Source: CAG-1138 sp964495385
GTDB lineage: Bacteria > Bacillota > Clostridia > Christensenellales > CAG-917
NCBI GenBank assembly: GCA_964495385.1
Contig: CAZBVO010000007.1
Coordinates: 5,625-69,624, forward strand
Length of the DNA: 64,000 nt
Direction of reading: 5' to 3'
The translations under genes were made by a program, and so were the position numbers. Of this stretch, positions 8,040 to 15,520 are shown in pieces; positions within the stretch are counted from its first letter, which is position 1; every line of letters begins with the position of its first letter. The notes beneath the pieces are model-generated. The model was not told the origin of the DNA, made no database searches, and saw only the letters and a list, made by a program, of their open reading frames with translations.

Positions 8040-8626
8040 TGTTTATCCTCCATTCGTTTTGTTATTAAAGTTATAAATTTGTTTATTGTCAGTTTGACGT
8101 CTTCGCCGTCGCCAAACTTTTCGCCTTGCATAAATTTTTGAAAAACCAATCCGAAGTACGATCCCAAAAGCAGAGCCGAAAGCTCCTTTGCCGAAAACTC
8201 CTTTTTTATAACGTCGTATTCGTTGCTTTGAGATATGGCTTTTTGAAGCGCATTGTCGATGTCCGAGAACTTGCACGGCTCGGCCGACAGCAGATTTTTG
8301 ACAAACAGTTCCATGGCCAGATAAGGATACGGAGCGGTGTCTTCCACCAACTGACAAAGCATAACCCTTTCAAAAACCCCACGGTTGCTTTTTTCGGACG
8401 AAGCCAAAAGGTCCTTTATTTCCTCGTCGGCAAGCTCGCGCAAAAGTTGATCGAGCGAACCGAAATGAGTGAAAAACGTGCTTCTCGAAATCCCCGTTTC
8501 GTGAGCGATGCGCTCTATTTTGACGTTTCCGATGCCCTCTTCTTCAAACAGCCTTTTTGCCGTATGCATTATTTGCTTGTGGGTAGTTGTCTTTTTCCCT
8601 TCCGTTTTCAACAGCGACTTTGCCAT
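8036..8626 (-). CDS. TetR family transcriptional regulator
   Basis: A 196-residue protein with an N-terminal helix-turn-helix (IERIAHETGISRSTFFTHFGS, about residues 39-59) and an all-helical C-terminal half that would bind a ligand. It is the first gene of the operon, and its stop overlaps the aminotransferase start by 4 bp, so it probably controls the operon itself. An AAAGGG ribosome binding site lies upstream. The effector is unknown; a substrate or product of the aminotransferase/aldolase pathway would be the natural guess. Confidence 0.85.
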   Translation of the reverse strand: MAKSLLKTEGKKTTTHKQIMHTAKRLFEEEGIGNVKIERIAHETGISRSTFFTHFGSLDQLLRELADEEIKDLLASSEKSNRGVFERVMLCQLVEDTAPYPYLAMELFVKNLLSAEPCKFSDIDNALQKAISQSNEYDVIKKEFSAKELSALLLGSYFGLVFQKFMQGEKFGDGEDVKLTINKFITLITKRMEDKQ

Positions 8627-8674
8627 AATTCCCTTTTGTTTATATATTATACTTTGATTTTACCATACCTATAT

Positions 8675-8698
8675 TCCAAAAGTAAAGCGATTTTTGGA
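8675..8698. promoter_or_regulatory. Inverted repeat upstream of the TetR gene, candidate operator
   Basis: TCCAAAA at 8675-8681 and TTTTGGA at 8692-8698 are 7-bp arms separated by 10 bp. They lie just upstream of a TATAAT-like element (minus strand, 8651-8646). The arrangement fits an autoregulatory TetR site but is not diagnostic. Confidence 0.35.
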
Positions 8699-8854
8699 CT
8701 AAAGTACAATTTTTAAGCGTTCCGCAAATTCTCTTTTTTGCGTTCGGCACCCGAAATTATGTTTGGTTTTTGGCGTTTTGTCGCACAAAACACCGTTTAT
8801 ATTCGGTATTTGTAAACGTAAACCAAAAATTTGTTTGAAATCGCCGTTATTTGC

Positions 8855-8883
8855 TTGACCTTATTTTTAATTCATAGTAAAAT
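8855..8883 (+). promoter_or_regulatory. Promoter of the MATE gene
   Basis: TTGACC (8855-8860) and TAAAAT (8878-8883) are 17 bp apart. Transcription should start near 8890, giving a leader of about 145 nt before the MATE start codon. Confidence 0.75.
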
Positions 8884-8911
8884 ACCGCTTGTTAAAACTT
8901 AAACACAAACA

Positions 8912-9030
8912 GACCTCATCGGAGGGCAGTATCTCGTAAGATTTGCCGGATAAGATGTGCGGAGTGGCGCAAAAGTCGTATTTGCGTCGTTAAGCTTCGT
9001 ATTTCTTGTCCGTTTTTGTTTGTTTGGAGA
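8912..9030 (+). promoter_or_regulatory. Structured leader RNA of the MATE exporter
   Basis: The leader can form three hairpins in order: CCTC-ATCG-GAGG; GGCA..ATCT-CGTA-AGAT..TGCC; and GGCGCAAA with TTTGCGTC around a 7-nt loop. A-rich sequence near 8905 could also pair with the T-rich run just before the ribosome binding site. I do not recognise it as a known riboswitch class. The third hairpin overlaps a 12-residue reading frame. Confidence 0.45.
8955..8993 (+). CDS. Possible 12-residue leader peptide
   Basis: An ATG at 8955 opens a short frame (MCGVAQKSYLRR) that stops at 8991-8993, inside the MATE leader. A weak GGATAAG lies immediately upstream. The frame covers the third leader hairpin, so its translation would disrupt that stem. 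Two consecutive CGT codons precede the stop. Chance occurrence cannot be excluded. Confidence 0.3.
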   Translation: MCGVAQKSYLRR

Positions 9031-9034
9031 TTTT

Positions 9035-10378
9035 ATGAAAATTCAACTTTCCGATCACTTCACCTACAAAAAGCTGTTCCGCTTTACTCTTCCGTCAATC
9101 GTAATGATGATTTTTACGTCTATTTACAGCGTCGTGGACGGTTATTTTATCTCAAACTACGTCGGCACGACGGAATTTTCGGCGGTGAATCTTATCATGC
9201 CGTTTACCCAAATTTTGGGGTGCTTCGGCTTTATGTTCGGCTCCGGCGGTTCGGCAATAATTTCACAGGCACTCGGCGAGGACGACAAGGAAAAAGCAAA
9301 CAAGGTTTTTTCGATGTTGACTTATATTGCAATCGCCGTGGGCGTGGTGTTTGCCGTGGCGGGCATCGCATTTACAAAGCCTATTGCCCTTTTGCTGGGC
9401 GCCGACGAAGAATTGTTGCCGCACTCGGTGCTTTATGCCCGCATATTGCTGCTGACGTTGCCGGCGTTTATGTTGCAAAACATGTTCCAAAGCTTTTTGA
9501 TTACGGCCGAAAAACCTAATTTGGGCCTGTTTGTAACAATTTTGGCAGGCGTTACAAACATGATTTTGGACGCATTGTTCGTGATTGTTTTCAAATGGAG
9601 CATCGTGGGTGCGGCCGCCGCAACCTGTATCGCACAATGCGTAGGAGGCGTTTTGCCGCTGATATATTTCCTGCGAAAAAACAGCAGCCTGCTGCGACTC
9701 GGGAAAACCGATTTCGACGGGCACTCTCTTCTTCACACCTGCACAAACGGTTCGTCCGAGCTTGTAACCAACGTTTCGGCTTCCGTCGTTTCCATGCTCT
9801 ACAACGCACAGCTGATGAAGCTGACGGGAAAAGACGGCGTTGCGGCTTACGGCGCGGTTATGTACGTAAGCTTCATCTTTATCGCCATATTCCTCGGCTA
9901 TTCCATAGGCGTTGCCCCGGTTGTGGGCTATCACTACGGCGCCGACGACGAAGAAGAACTGAAAAATCTGTTCAAAAAAAGCAATATTTTGATTGCCGCG
10001 TCAAGCGTCGTGCTGGCAGTTGCGGCGTTTTTGCTGGCGAAACCTCTTGCGGAATTTTTTATCGGGGCCGAAAATGCCGCCGAAAGTCCGCATCTTATCG
10101 AAATGACAATCGACGCTTTCCGCTACTTTGCGGTTGCGGTACTGTTTAGCGGATTCACCATTTTCGGTTCGGCATTCTTCACCGCTCTCGGCAACGGATT
10201 TGTGTCGGCGGCAATTTCTTTCCTCCGCACGTTGGTTTTCCAAATTGCCTCGGTGCTTATTTTGCCGAAGCTGTTCGGTCTTGACGGCATATGGTACTCG
10301 CTGTTCGTTGCGGAATTTCTTGCTATGATCGTAACTTTCGTATTCTTCGTGGCAAAACGCAAACAATATCGCTATTAG
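9035..10378 (+). CDS. MATE family multidrug/cation antiporter
   Basis: A 447-residue protein with 12 predicted membrane helices arranged as two related halves, as expected for MATE exporters. The first half opens with FRFTLPSIVMMIFTSIYSVVDGYFI; the second contains GYSIGVAPVVGYHYGA and FRYFAVAVLFSGFTIFGSAFFTALGNG. Such proteins use a sodium or proton gradient to expel cationic compounds. The frame is open 26 codons further upstream, but only the ATG at 9035 has a ribosome binding site (TTTGGAGA). It has its own promoter, a long leader and a strong terminator. Confidence 0.92.
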   Translation: MKIQLSDHFTYKKLFRFTLPSIVMMIFTSIYSVVDGYFISNYVGTTEFSAVNLIMPFTQILGCFGFMFGSGGSAIISQALGEDDKEKANKVFSMLTYIAIAVGVVFAVAGIAFTKPIALLLGADEELLPHSVLYARILLLTLPAFMLQNMFQSFLITAEKPNLGLFVTILAGVTNMILDALFVIVFKWSIVGAAAATCIAQCVGGVLPLIYFLRKNSSLLRLGKTDFDGHSLLHTCTNGSSELVTNVSASVVSMLYNAQLMKLTGKDGVAAYGAVMYVSFIFIAIFLGYSIGVAPVVGYHYGADDEEELKNLFKKSNILIAASSVVLAVAAFLLAKPLAEFFIGAENAAESPHLIEMTIDAFRYFAVAVLFSGFTIFGSAFFTALGNGFVSAAISFLRTLVFQIASVLILPKLFGLDGIWYSLFVAEFLAMIVTFVFFVAKRKQYRY

Positions 10379-10409
10379 GTCGTTTCTAACCCCCAAAAAC
10401 AAACGACCG

Positions 10410-10439
10410 AAAAGGACGAGCCTCCGCTCGTCCTTTTTA
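10410..10439 (+). terminator. Terminator after the MATE gene
   Basis: AAAAGGACGAGC and GCTCGTCCTTTT form a 12-bp stem around a CTCC loop, followed by further T. Confidence 0.9.
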
Positions 10440-10484
10440 TGTGTCTTACTGTTTGATAAAATCATCCGAATGCCCGAAAAAAAC

Positions 10485-10510
10485 AAAACGAACTCGATTG
10501 AGTTCGTTTT
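10485..10510 (-). terminator. Terminator of tRNA-Val
   Basis: AAAACGAACTC and GAGTTCGTTTT form an 11-bp stem around a 4-nt loop. It lies about 10 bp beyond the 3' end of the tRNA and is followed by T-rich sequence on the minus strand. Confidence 0.8.
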
Positions 10511-10519
10511 ATTTTTGTA

Positions 10520-10596
<77 letters not shown>

Positions 10597-10607
10597 ATGT
10601 GAATATT

Positions 10608-10636
10608 ATCTTACACTAAAAAACCGATTGTGGCAA
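10608..10636 (-). promoter_or_regulatory. Promoter of tRNA-Val
   Basis: On the minus strand, TTGCCA (10636-10631) and TAAGAT (10613-10608) are 17 bp apart, ending 11 bp before the tRNA. Confidence 0.75.
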
Positions 10637-10678
10637 GCAAAATAAAGCGGTTTTTCGGCGAAAGATAATTTTTTTGCT

Positions 10679-11275
10679 TCAGCCGACAAGCCCTTTTATA
10701 AATATTTCCAATCCGATGGCAACCAAAATGACGCCGCCCACGATTTCGGACTTGTCCGAAAACTTGCTTCCGATTTTTTTGCCCAAAAACGAGCCGCCCG
10801 TACAAAAGCCGAAAGTTACCGCCGAAATGATAAGCGAGGCTACAAGCGCGGAAATCGCATCGTACTCGGCTATGGTAAAGCCTACGGACAAAGCGTCGAT
10901 GGACGTCGCCACGCCCTGCACCAGCAAAGTTCCGAAACCGATAGAGTTTTGCTCTTCCGTTTGACTTTCGCTGTCTGCCTTGCTTTTTTTGATGCCTTCA
11001 AAAATCATTTTTCCGCCGATATAGCTCAACAAAACAAGTGCAATCCACGGGATAAACTTTTCAAACGCCGAAAATTTTTCGGCAACGGCATGCACGCACA
11101 GCCAACCTATCATCGGCATAGCGGCCTGGAAAAACGCAAACACGCCTGCCGTCAAAAACGCTTTTTTCTTTTTCATGTTCGGTTCGGCCAAAGCGTTTGA
11201 CACCGACACCGAAAAAGCATCCATCGTAAGCCCTACGCCCAAAAGAATGCTGTTTAAAATAAACACAAAATCCAT
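10679..11275 (-). CDS. mntP: Manganese efflux pump MntP family protein
   Basis: A 198-residue protein with six membrane helices in two related halves. Each half carries the family motif with a conserved Asp: TMDAFSVSVSNA near residue 17 and SIDALSVGFTIAEYD near residue 125. The middle has a charged, glutamate-rich loop. Characterised MntP proteins export Mn2+. It lies just downstream of the lysS terminator with no clear promoter of its own, so it may depend on read-through from greA-lysS. No yybP-ykoY type Mn riboswitch is evident in the short upstream gap. Confidence 0.9.
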   Translation of the reverse strand: MDFVFILNSILLGVGLTMDAFSVSVSNALAEPNMKKKKAFLTAGVFAFFQAAMPMIGWLCVHAVAEKFSAFEKFIPWIALVLLSYIGGKMIFEGIKKSKADSESQTEEQNSIGFGTLLVQGVATSIDALSVGFTIAEYDAISALVASLIISAVTFGFCTGGSFLGKKIGSKFSDKSEIVGGVILVAIGLEIFIKGLVG

Positions 11276-11302
11276 TTGTTTCCATCCCTATCCGCAAAAG
11301 CG

Positions 11303-11332
11303 GAAAATATCCACCGCCTCGGCGATGGATAA
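11303..11332 (-). terminator. Terminator after lysS
   Basis: On the minus strand ATCCATCGCC, GA and GGCGGTGGAT form a 10-bp stem followed by ATTTT. A second small hairpin (TCCGC, loop, GCGGA) follows before mntP. Confidence 0.75.
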
Positions 11333-11337
11333 TTTTT

Positions 11338-12855
11338 TTATTTTGCCCTTGGTTTCATTGTCGGGAACAGTATGACGTCCCTGATGCTTGCGCTGTCGGT
11401 CAACAGCATAACCAATCTGTCTACACCAAAGCCCAGTCCGCCCGTAGGAGGCATGCCGTACTCAAGTGCCGTAACAAAGTCCTCGTCGATTTGCGCATCT
11501 ACGCCGCCTGCGGCGCGTTTTGCTTCGACCTGACGGGTGAAACGCTCAAGCTGGTCGATAGGATCGTTAAGTTCGCTGAACGCATTTCCCATCTCTCTTG
11601 CATAGATAAAGTATTCAAAACGCTCGGTAAACGCCGGGTTTGACGGTTTGCGCTTTGCAAGCGGTGAATTTTCGACAGGATAATCGTAGATGATGGTAGG
11701 CTGAATAAGTTTGTCTTCGACGGTCTCGTCAAAGAAGGCAATAAGCACGTGGCCTTTGGTTGCCTTGTCGCCTTCCGGAACTTCGATGCCTGCTTTTTTT
11801 GCCGCCAAACGAGCTTCTTCGTCGGTAGCCCAATCGTTGTAATCGACCCCGGCAAACTTCTTGACTGCCTCAACCATGGTAAGCCTTTCCCAAGGTTTGC
11901 CCATATCTATAGGCGTTCCCTGATAGGTGATTTCGGTGGTGCCGCAAACGTCCAAAGTGAGTTTGCGATACATATCCTCTATAAGGTTCATCATGTCCTT
12001 ATAGTCGCTGTAAGCCTGGTACATTTCGACGGTGGTGAACTCAGGATTGTGGCTTCTGTCCATACCTTCGTTGCGGAAAATACGCCCCACTTCGTAAACC
12101 TTGCCGAAGCCGCCCACGATAAGACGTTTCAAATAAAGTTCGGTTTCGATGCGAAGGAACATGTCGATGCCGAGCGCATTGTGGAAGGTTTTGAAAGGAC
12201 GTGCCGATGCGCCTATTTCAAGCGTCTGCAAAACAGGGGTGTCCACTTCCAAATAGCCCATTTGATCCAAATACTTTCTGATTCCGGACAAAATTTTGCT
12301 TCTGGCAACAAACGTATCCTTAACTTCCGGGTTGGCAATAAGGTCCAGCTCCCTTTGACGGTAGCGGGTGTCCTCGTCTCTAAGGCCGTGGAATTTTTCA
12401 GGCAGAGGTCGTAAGGATTTGCTCAAAAGCACCATGCTTTTTGCATGCACGGTGATTTCGCCCATTTTGGTTGTGAAAACAAAGCCTTCCAAACCGACGA
12501 TGTCACCTATGTCGTAAACTTTTTTGAAGTCGGCATAGTTTTCCTCGCCCAAATCGTCGCGGCTGACGTAGCACTGAATGCGGCCCTTGCTGTCCATAAT
12601 GTGAGCAAAACTTGCTTTGCCCATAATGCGTTTGGACATAATTCTGCCGGCAATTTTCACGGTTTTGCCCTCGAATTCGGCATAATTACCCACTATGTCG
12701 CTGCTGGTTGCGTTCACGTCGTACTTGACGATTTCAAACGGATTTTTGCCCGCCGCCTGCAAATCGGAAAGTTTGTCTCTTCTTATCTTAAATATCTCGT
12801 TTAATTCCGCCTCTTCCGCCAAAACGTCAGGGGCCAGAACTTCCTTGTCCGCCAT
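11338..12855 (-). CDS. lysS: Lysyl-tRNA synthetase, class II
   Basis: A 505-residue class II synthetase that charges tRNA-Lys. An N-terminal OB-fold anticodon-binding domain (VKIAGRIMSKRIMGKASFAHIMD) is followed by the catalytic core: motif 1 (ILSGIRKYLDQMGYLEVDTPVLQ), motif 2 (FRNEGMDRSHNPEFTTVEMYQAY) and motif 3 (GLGFGVDRLVMLLTD). Length is normal. It is the second gene after greA, 11 bp downstream, a pairing common in Clostridia. Confidence 0.97.
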   Translation of the reverse strand: MADKEVLAPDVLAEEAELNEIFKIRRDKLSDLQAAGKNPFEIVKYDVNATSSDIVGNYAEFEGKTVKIAGRIMSKRIMGKASFAHIMDSKGRIQCYVSRDDLGEENYADFKKVYDIGDIVGLEGFVFTTKMGEITVHAKSMVLLSKSLRPLPEKFHGLRDEDTRYRQRELDLIANPEVKDTFVARSKILSGIRKYLDQMGYLEVDTPVLQTLEIGASARPFKTFHNALGIDMFLRIETELYLKRLIVGGFGKVYEVGRIFRNEGMDRSHNPEFTTVEMYQAYSDYKDMMNLIEDMYRKLTLDVCGTTEITYQGTPIDMGKPWERLTMVEAVKKFAGVDYNDWATDEEARLAAKKAGIEVPEGDKATKGHVLIAFFDETVEDKLIQPTIIYDYPVENSPLAKRKPSNPAFTERFEYFIYAREMGNAFSELNDPIDQLERFTRQVEAKRAAGGVDAQIDEDFVTALEYGMPPTGGLGFGVDRLVMLLTDSASIRDVILFPTMKPRAK

Positions 12856-12866
12856 GATAACCTCTC

Positions 12867-13340
12867 TTAGTCGATGCTTATGGAGATGATTTTGTACTTC
12901 AAAACTCCGCTTGGGGTGTTTACTTCAACAACGGCACCCTTCTTTTTGCCGATGAGGGCCTGTCCGATAGGGGATTCGTTGCTGATTTTGTTGTTCAGAA
13001 TGTCTGCTTCGCTGCTGCCTACGAGTTTGATTTCGACTTTTTCGTCGAATTCGACGTCGAGCAACTTGACGATGCTGCCGATAGAAACGGTTTTGCTGTC
13101 CAAGTTGGATTCGTCGATGATTTTTGCGTTACGGAGTTTTTCGGCAATTTCCTTGATTTCCTGTTCCATAAACGCTTGCTCGTTTTTGGCTGCGTCGTAT
13201 TCGGCGTTTTCCGAAAGGTCGCCGTATTCGCGAGCGACTTTGATTTTTTCGCTCATTTCGGCACGGCCCTGACTTGTAAGATAGTCCAACCTTTCCTGAA
13301 GTTCGTCATAACCTTTTTGAGTTAAAAAGATATCTTCCAT
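12867..13340 (-). CDS. greA: Transcription elongation factor GreA
   Basis: A 157-residue protein of normal length. It rescues backtracked RNA polymerase by stimulating transcript cleavage. The N-terminal coiled coil has YDELQERLDYL and REYGDLSENAEYDAAKNEQ, with the acidic tip residues at the hairpin end. The C-terminal FKBP-like domain ends ISNESPIGQALIGKKKGAVVEVNTPSG. The start is supported by GGAGG. It leads the greA-lysS unit from a perfect-consensus promoter. Confidence 0.97.
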   Translation of the reverse strand: MEDIFLTQKGYDELQERLDYLTSQGRAEMSEKIKVAREYGDLSENAEYDAAKNEQAFMEQEIKEIAEKLRNAKIIDESNLDSKTVSIGSIVKLLDVEFDEKVEIKLVGSSEADILNNKISNESPIGQALIGKKKGAVVEVNTPSGVLKYKIISISID

Positions 13341-13395
13341 AAATATGCCTCCGCTTATTACTACATAAATTTAGTTTTATAGTTTAGATTTGTAA

Positions 13396-13424
13396 ATTAT
13401 AGCAAAGTCGCCGACGTTTGTCAA
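13396..13424 (-). promoter_or_regulatory. Promoter of greA-lysS
   Basis: On the minus strand, TTGACA (13424-13419) and TATAAT (13401-13396) have exact consensus with a 17-bp spacer. Confidence 0.92.
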
Positions 13425-13434
13425 GTTTCACCGA

Positions 13435-14124
13435 CTAAACTTCTTCTATTTGTTCGATACTGACGAGGTTATTTTGGTATTTTTTGAAAATTTCGTCGAT
13501 TTGTTTTACCGACAGTATCCCCGAAGTTACGATGCACACGTCCGCAATAAGCTTGCCGTCTTCGTACTTAGCTTTGTAATTTGACACTTTCGGGTTGTCG
13601 AATTCGGCCGAAATGCGATCGACAAGGTCGTCCGTTTCCATCCACAACCTAAGTTTTACCGTCGCAAGATGTCGGGTGGCGAAGGCCTTTATAGGCAAAT
13701 GGAAAACAAACTGCAAAACCAATATCAAAAACGTTGCAAAAACGCCCGTGACGATAAACCCTGCGCCTATGGCCATGCCTATGGCCGAAGTGGCCCATAT
13801 TCCTGCCGCCGTCGTTACGCCGCGCATAGCGTCGCGTCGGAACATAATTATGCCCGAACCCAAAAATCCTATACCCGTAACGACCTGCGCCGCAATACGG
13901 CTCGGATCGCCCGTCGTACCTGCTCCGCCAAAATCCGGCGAAGTAAGATACTTGGAAACAATCATAAACATTGCCACCGCCATACTGACTATGGCGTGCG
14001 TCCTGATGCCTGCCTCTTTGCTTCGGTTTTTACGCTCGAATCCTATCACGATGCCGCAAATAACGGCAACAACAAGCCTGACCAAAAAGTGCCAAACCGA
14101 CGAATTGAAATCAACAATCCACAT
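13435..14124 (-). CDS. MgtC/SapB family membrane protein
   Basis: A 229-residue protein. The N-terminal MgtC domain has about four to five helices with the family motifs AVICGIVIGFERKNRSKEAGIRTHAIVSM, DPSRIAAQVVTGIGFLGSGIIMF and GVTTAAGIWATSAIGMAIGAG. The C-terminal ~80 residues form a soluble ACT-like domain (VKLRLWMETDDL). MgtC proteins help survival at low magnesium in some bacteria; the molecular role is debated. Start at 14124 is chosen for the GGAGGGG site. The gene has a near-consensus promoter. Confidence 0.88.
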   Translation of the reverse strand: MWIVDFNSSVWHFLVRLVVAVICGIVIGFERKNRSKEAGIRTHAIVSMAVAMFMIVSKYLTSPDFGGAGTTGDPSRIAAQVVTGIGFLGSGIIMFRRDAMRGVTTAAGIWATSAIGMAIGAGFIVTGVFATFLILVLQFVFHLPIKAFATRHLATVKLRLWMETDDLVDRISAEFDNPKVSNYKAKYEDGKLIADVCIVTSGILSVKQIDEIFKKYQNNLVSIEQIEEV

Positions 14125-14158
14125 ATTTCCCCTCCGTGTATATGTTTGCTTCAACACT

Positions 14159-14188
14159 ATTATATAGTATACACAGCAGGCGTGTCAA
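14159..14188 (-). promoter_or_regulatory. Promoter of the MgtC-like gene
   Basis: On the minus strand, TTGACA (14188-14183) and TATAAT (14164-14159) are 18 bp apart. Confidence 0.8.
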
Positions 14189-14210
14189 CGGCAAACGTAA
14201 AAAATAAAAC

Positions 14211-14248
14211 AAATATTGCCGTCCTTTGTCCAAAAGACGGCAATATTT
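14211..14248 (-). terminator. Terminator of the collagen-like gene
   Basis: AAATATTGCCGTC and GACGGCAATATTT form a 13-bp stem around a 12-nt loop; T-rich sequence follows on the minus strand. Confidence 0.8.
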
Positions 14249-14263
14249 TGACAAAATGGCCGT

Positions 14264-14869
14264 TTAAAGTTTCAAAACGGTTATATAAGCGTTCGAAAAC
14301 GTCGCTTCGGCCGACGAACCGTTGTAAAGTCCCAAGGTGGTTCCGTCACCGACGGCGATCACCACTATAGTCTTTTGTGCACCGGTTATTTCGCTTGCCG
14401 CGGCCGTCACTGTAAGGCTCTCGCCCGAAAGTGCACTGCCGTTTCGATAAAGGTTGACTGTCAACGTTCCGGCATCCGTCCTCGATCCCTCGAAGCCGTA
14501 GGAAACAAGGTAGTTTCCCGTCGGCAAAATCACGTTGTTGCCTCCGACGGCCATATCTGTTCCGTCAGTTGAGGTGTTTAAAGTCAGCGGCACTTGCGCT
14601 TCTGCGGCAACCGTTGCGGCATCTGCGCTCGCATAGATTGCTTCTGCGCTTCCGCTTGGGCCTTGCGGACCCTGCGGTCCCGTTGCGCCCGTCGCGCCGG
14701 TGGCACCTGTTGCGCCAGTAGCTCCCGTCGGACCTTGCGGTCCTGTGGCTCCCTGCGGCCCCATAGGTCCCATAGGTCCCTGTGGGCCCGTCGGCCCTAT
14801 CGGGCCACGGGGCCCGACCAAACAGCATCCGTTGCACCCTGTGCATACAACTTGTCTAAAACAATTCAC
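14264..14869 (-). CDS. Collagen-like repeat protein, BclA type
   Basis: A 201-residue protein. Residues 1-18 hold five cysteines (positions 3, 9, 12, 15, 16). Residues 19-72 are 18 Gly-X-Y triplets, mostly GPx and GAT. The C-terminal ~125 residues form a beta-rich globular domain (NYLVSYGFEGS, LYRNGSALSG, FSNAYITVLKL) like the trimer-forming end of BclA spore-surface proteins. The start is taken as GTG at 14869, eight bases after GGAGG; no usable ATG exists. An outer spore or cell-surface filament is inferred, not shown. Confidence 0.82.
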   Translation of the reverse strand: MNCFRQVVCTGCNGCCLVGPRGPIGPTGPQGPMGPMGPQGATGPQGPTGATGATGATGATGATGPQGPQGPSGSAEAIYASADAATVAAEAQVPLTLNTSTDGTDMAVGGNNVILPTGNYLVSYGFEGSRTDAGTLTVNLYRNGSALSGESLTVTAAASEITGAQKTIVVIAVGDGTTLGLYNGSSAEATFSNAYITVLKL

Positions 14870-14957
14870 GGCATATACCTCCAAATTTTATGTACGTTGC
14901 CGCCACTAACAAACTATGAAAGGCATTTGATTTTGGTGAAAAGTTTTTAAATCGGCA

Positions 14958-14983
14958 TTAAAAAACCGCCCTTTCGGGCGGAA
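14958..14983 (-). terminator. Terminator of the cysE-cysS-M28-ECF unit
   Basis: CCGCCC, TTTC and GGGCGG (14966-14981) form the hairpin; TTTTTT follows on the minus strand. Confidence 0.85.
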
Positions 14984-14986
14984 TTT

Positions 14987-15505
14987 TTATTCTTTTTCAA
15001 GATAAGATTTGCAACGCTCAGGCAGCTTTGCGAATATCGACAGCAACGAGAAGATTACCACTGCAACTGCTCCTTGCAACAGGTCGAACGGAATTGCCGA
15101 CGCAACCGCCGAAAATTGCCAATTGTCAAGGCCTGCGTTTACCACAAAATAGCCGCCCGCCATCAAAAGCTCGGCAGGGATTGCCGACAGCGGGTATTTC
15201 AGTGCAGGTTTCAAGTTTTTCAAACCTTTAAGCATAAAAAATGCAACCACGGCAACCAACGCTTTTACGATAAGCGTGAAAGGCGCGTACGAAACGTAAC
15301 CGGTAAATACGTCTGCAAGTGCGGCGCCGACTCCGGATGCGATTACCGCATACGGGAGAGGCAGACATGCGGCAGACATCAAAATAACCGCATCGCCGAA
15401 GTTGATGTTTCCGATTGCAAGAGGAATGTGAATCATTGTAAAAACTGCCGTCAAAGCAGTAAACATCCCTGCAAAAGCCAAGTTTTTTGTTGTTGATTTT
15501 TTCAT
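14987..15505 (-). CDS. ECF transporter S component
   Basis: A 172-residue, highly hydrophobic protein with about five or six helices. It starts KKSTTKNLAFAGMFTALTAVFTMIHIP and continues NINFGDAVILMSAACLPLPYAVIASGVGAALADVF, the pattern of energy-coupling-factor substrate-binding subunits. The S component captures a vitamin or precursor and docks to a shared EcfAAT module encoded elsewhere. The helix-1 and INFGD motifs resemble the HmpT/ThiW/PanT-like group, but the ligand cannot be fixed. It is 15 bp downstream of the M28-like gene. No TPP or other riboswitch precedes it. Confidence 0.85.
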   Translation of the reverse strand: MKKSTTKNLAFAGMFTALTAVFTMIHIPLAIGNINFGDAVILMSAACLPLPYAVIASGVGAALADVFTGYVSYAPFTLIVKALVAVVAFFMLKGLKNLKPALKYPLSAIPAELLMAGGYFVVNAGLDNWQFSAVASAIPFDLLQGAVAVVIFSLLSIFAKLPERCKSYLEKE

Positions 15506-15520
15506 TGTTTTATAGTCCTC

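Noticed and set aside
6273..8141. 622-codon plus-strand frame opposite the aminotransferase
   Set aside because: Shadow of a well-supported PLP enzyme; it shows no family motif.
8912..9030. Known riboswitch in front of the MATE gene
   Set aside because: I compared the leader with guanidine, purine, THF, preQ1, c-di-GMP, ZTP and Mn motifs from memory and found no convincing match, so it is listed only as an unassigned leader.
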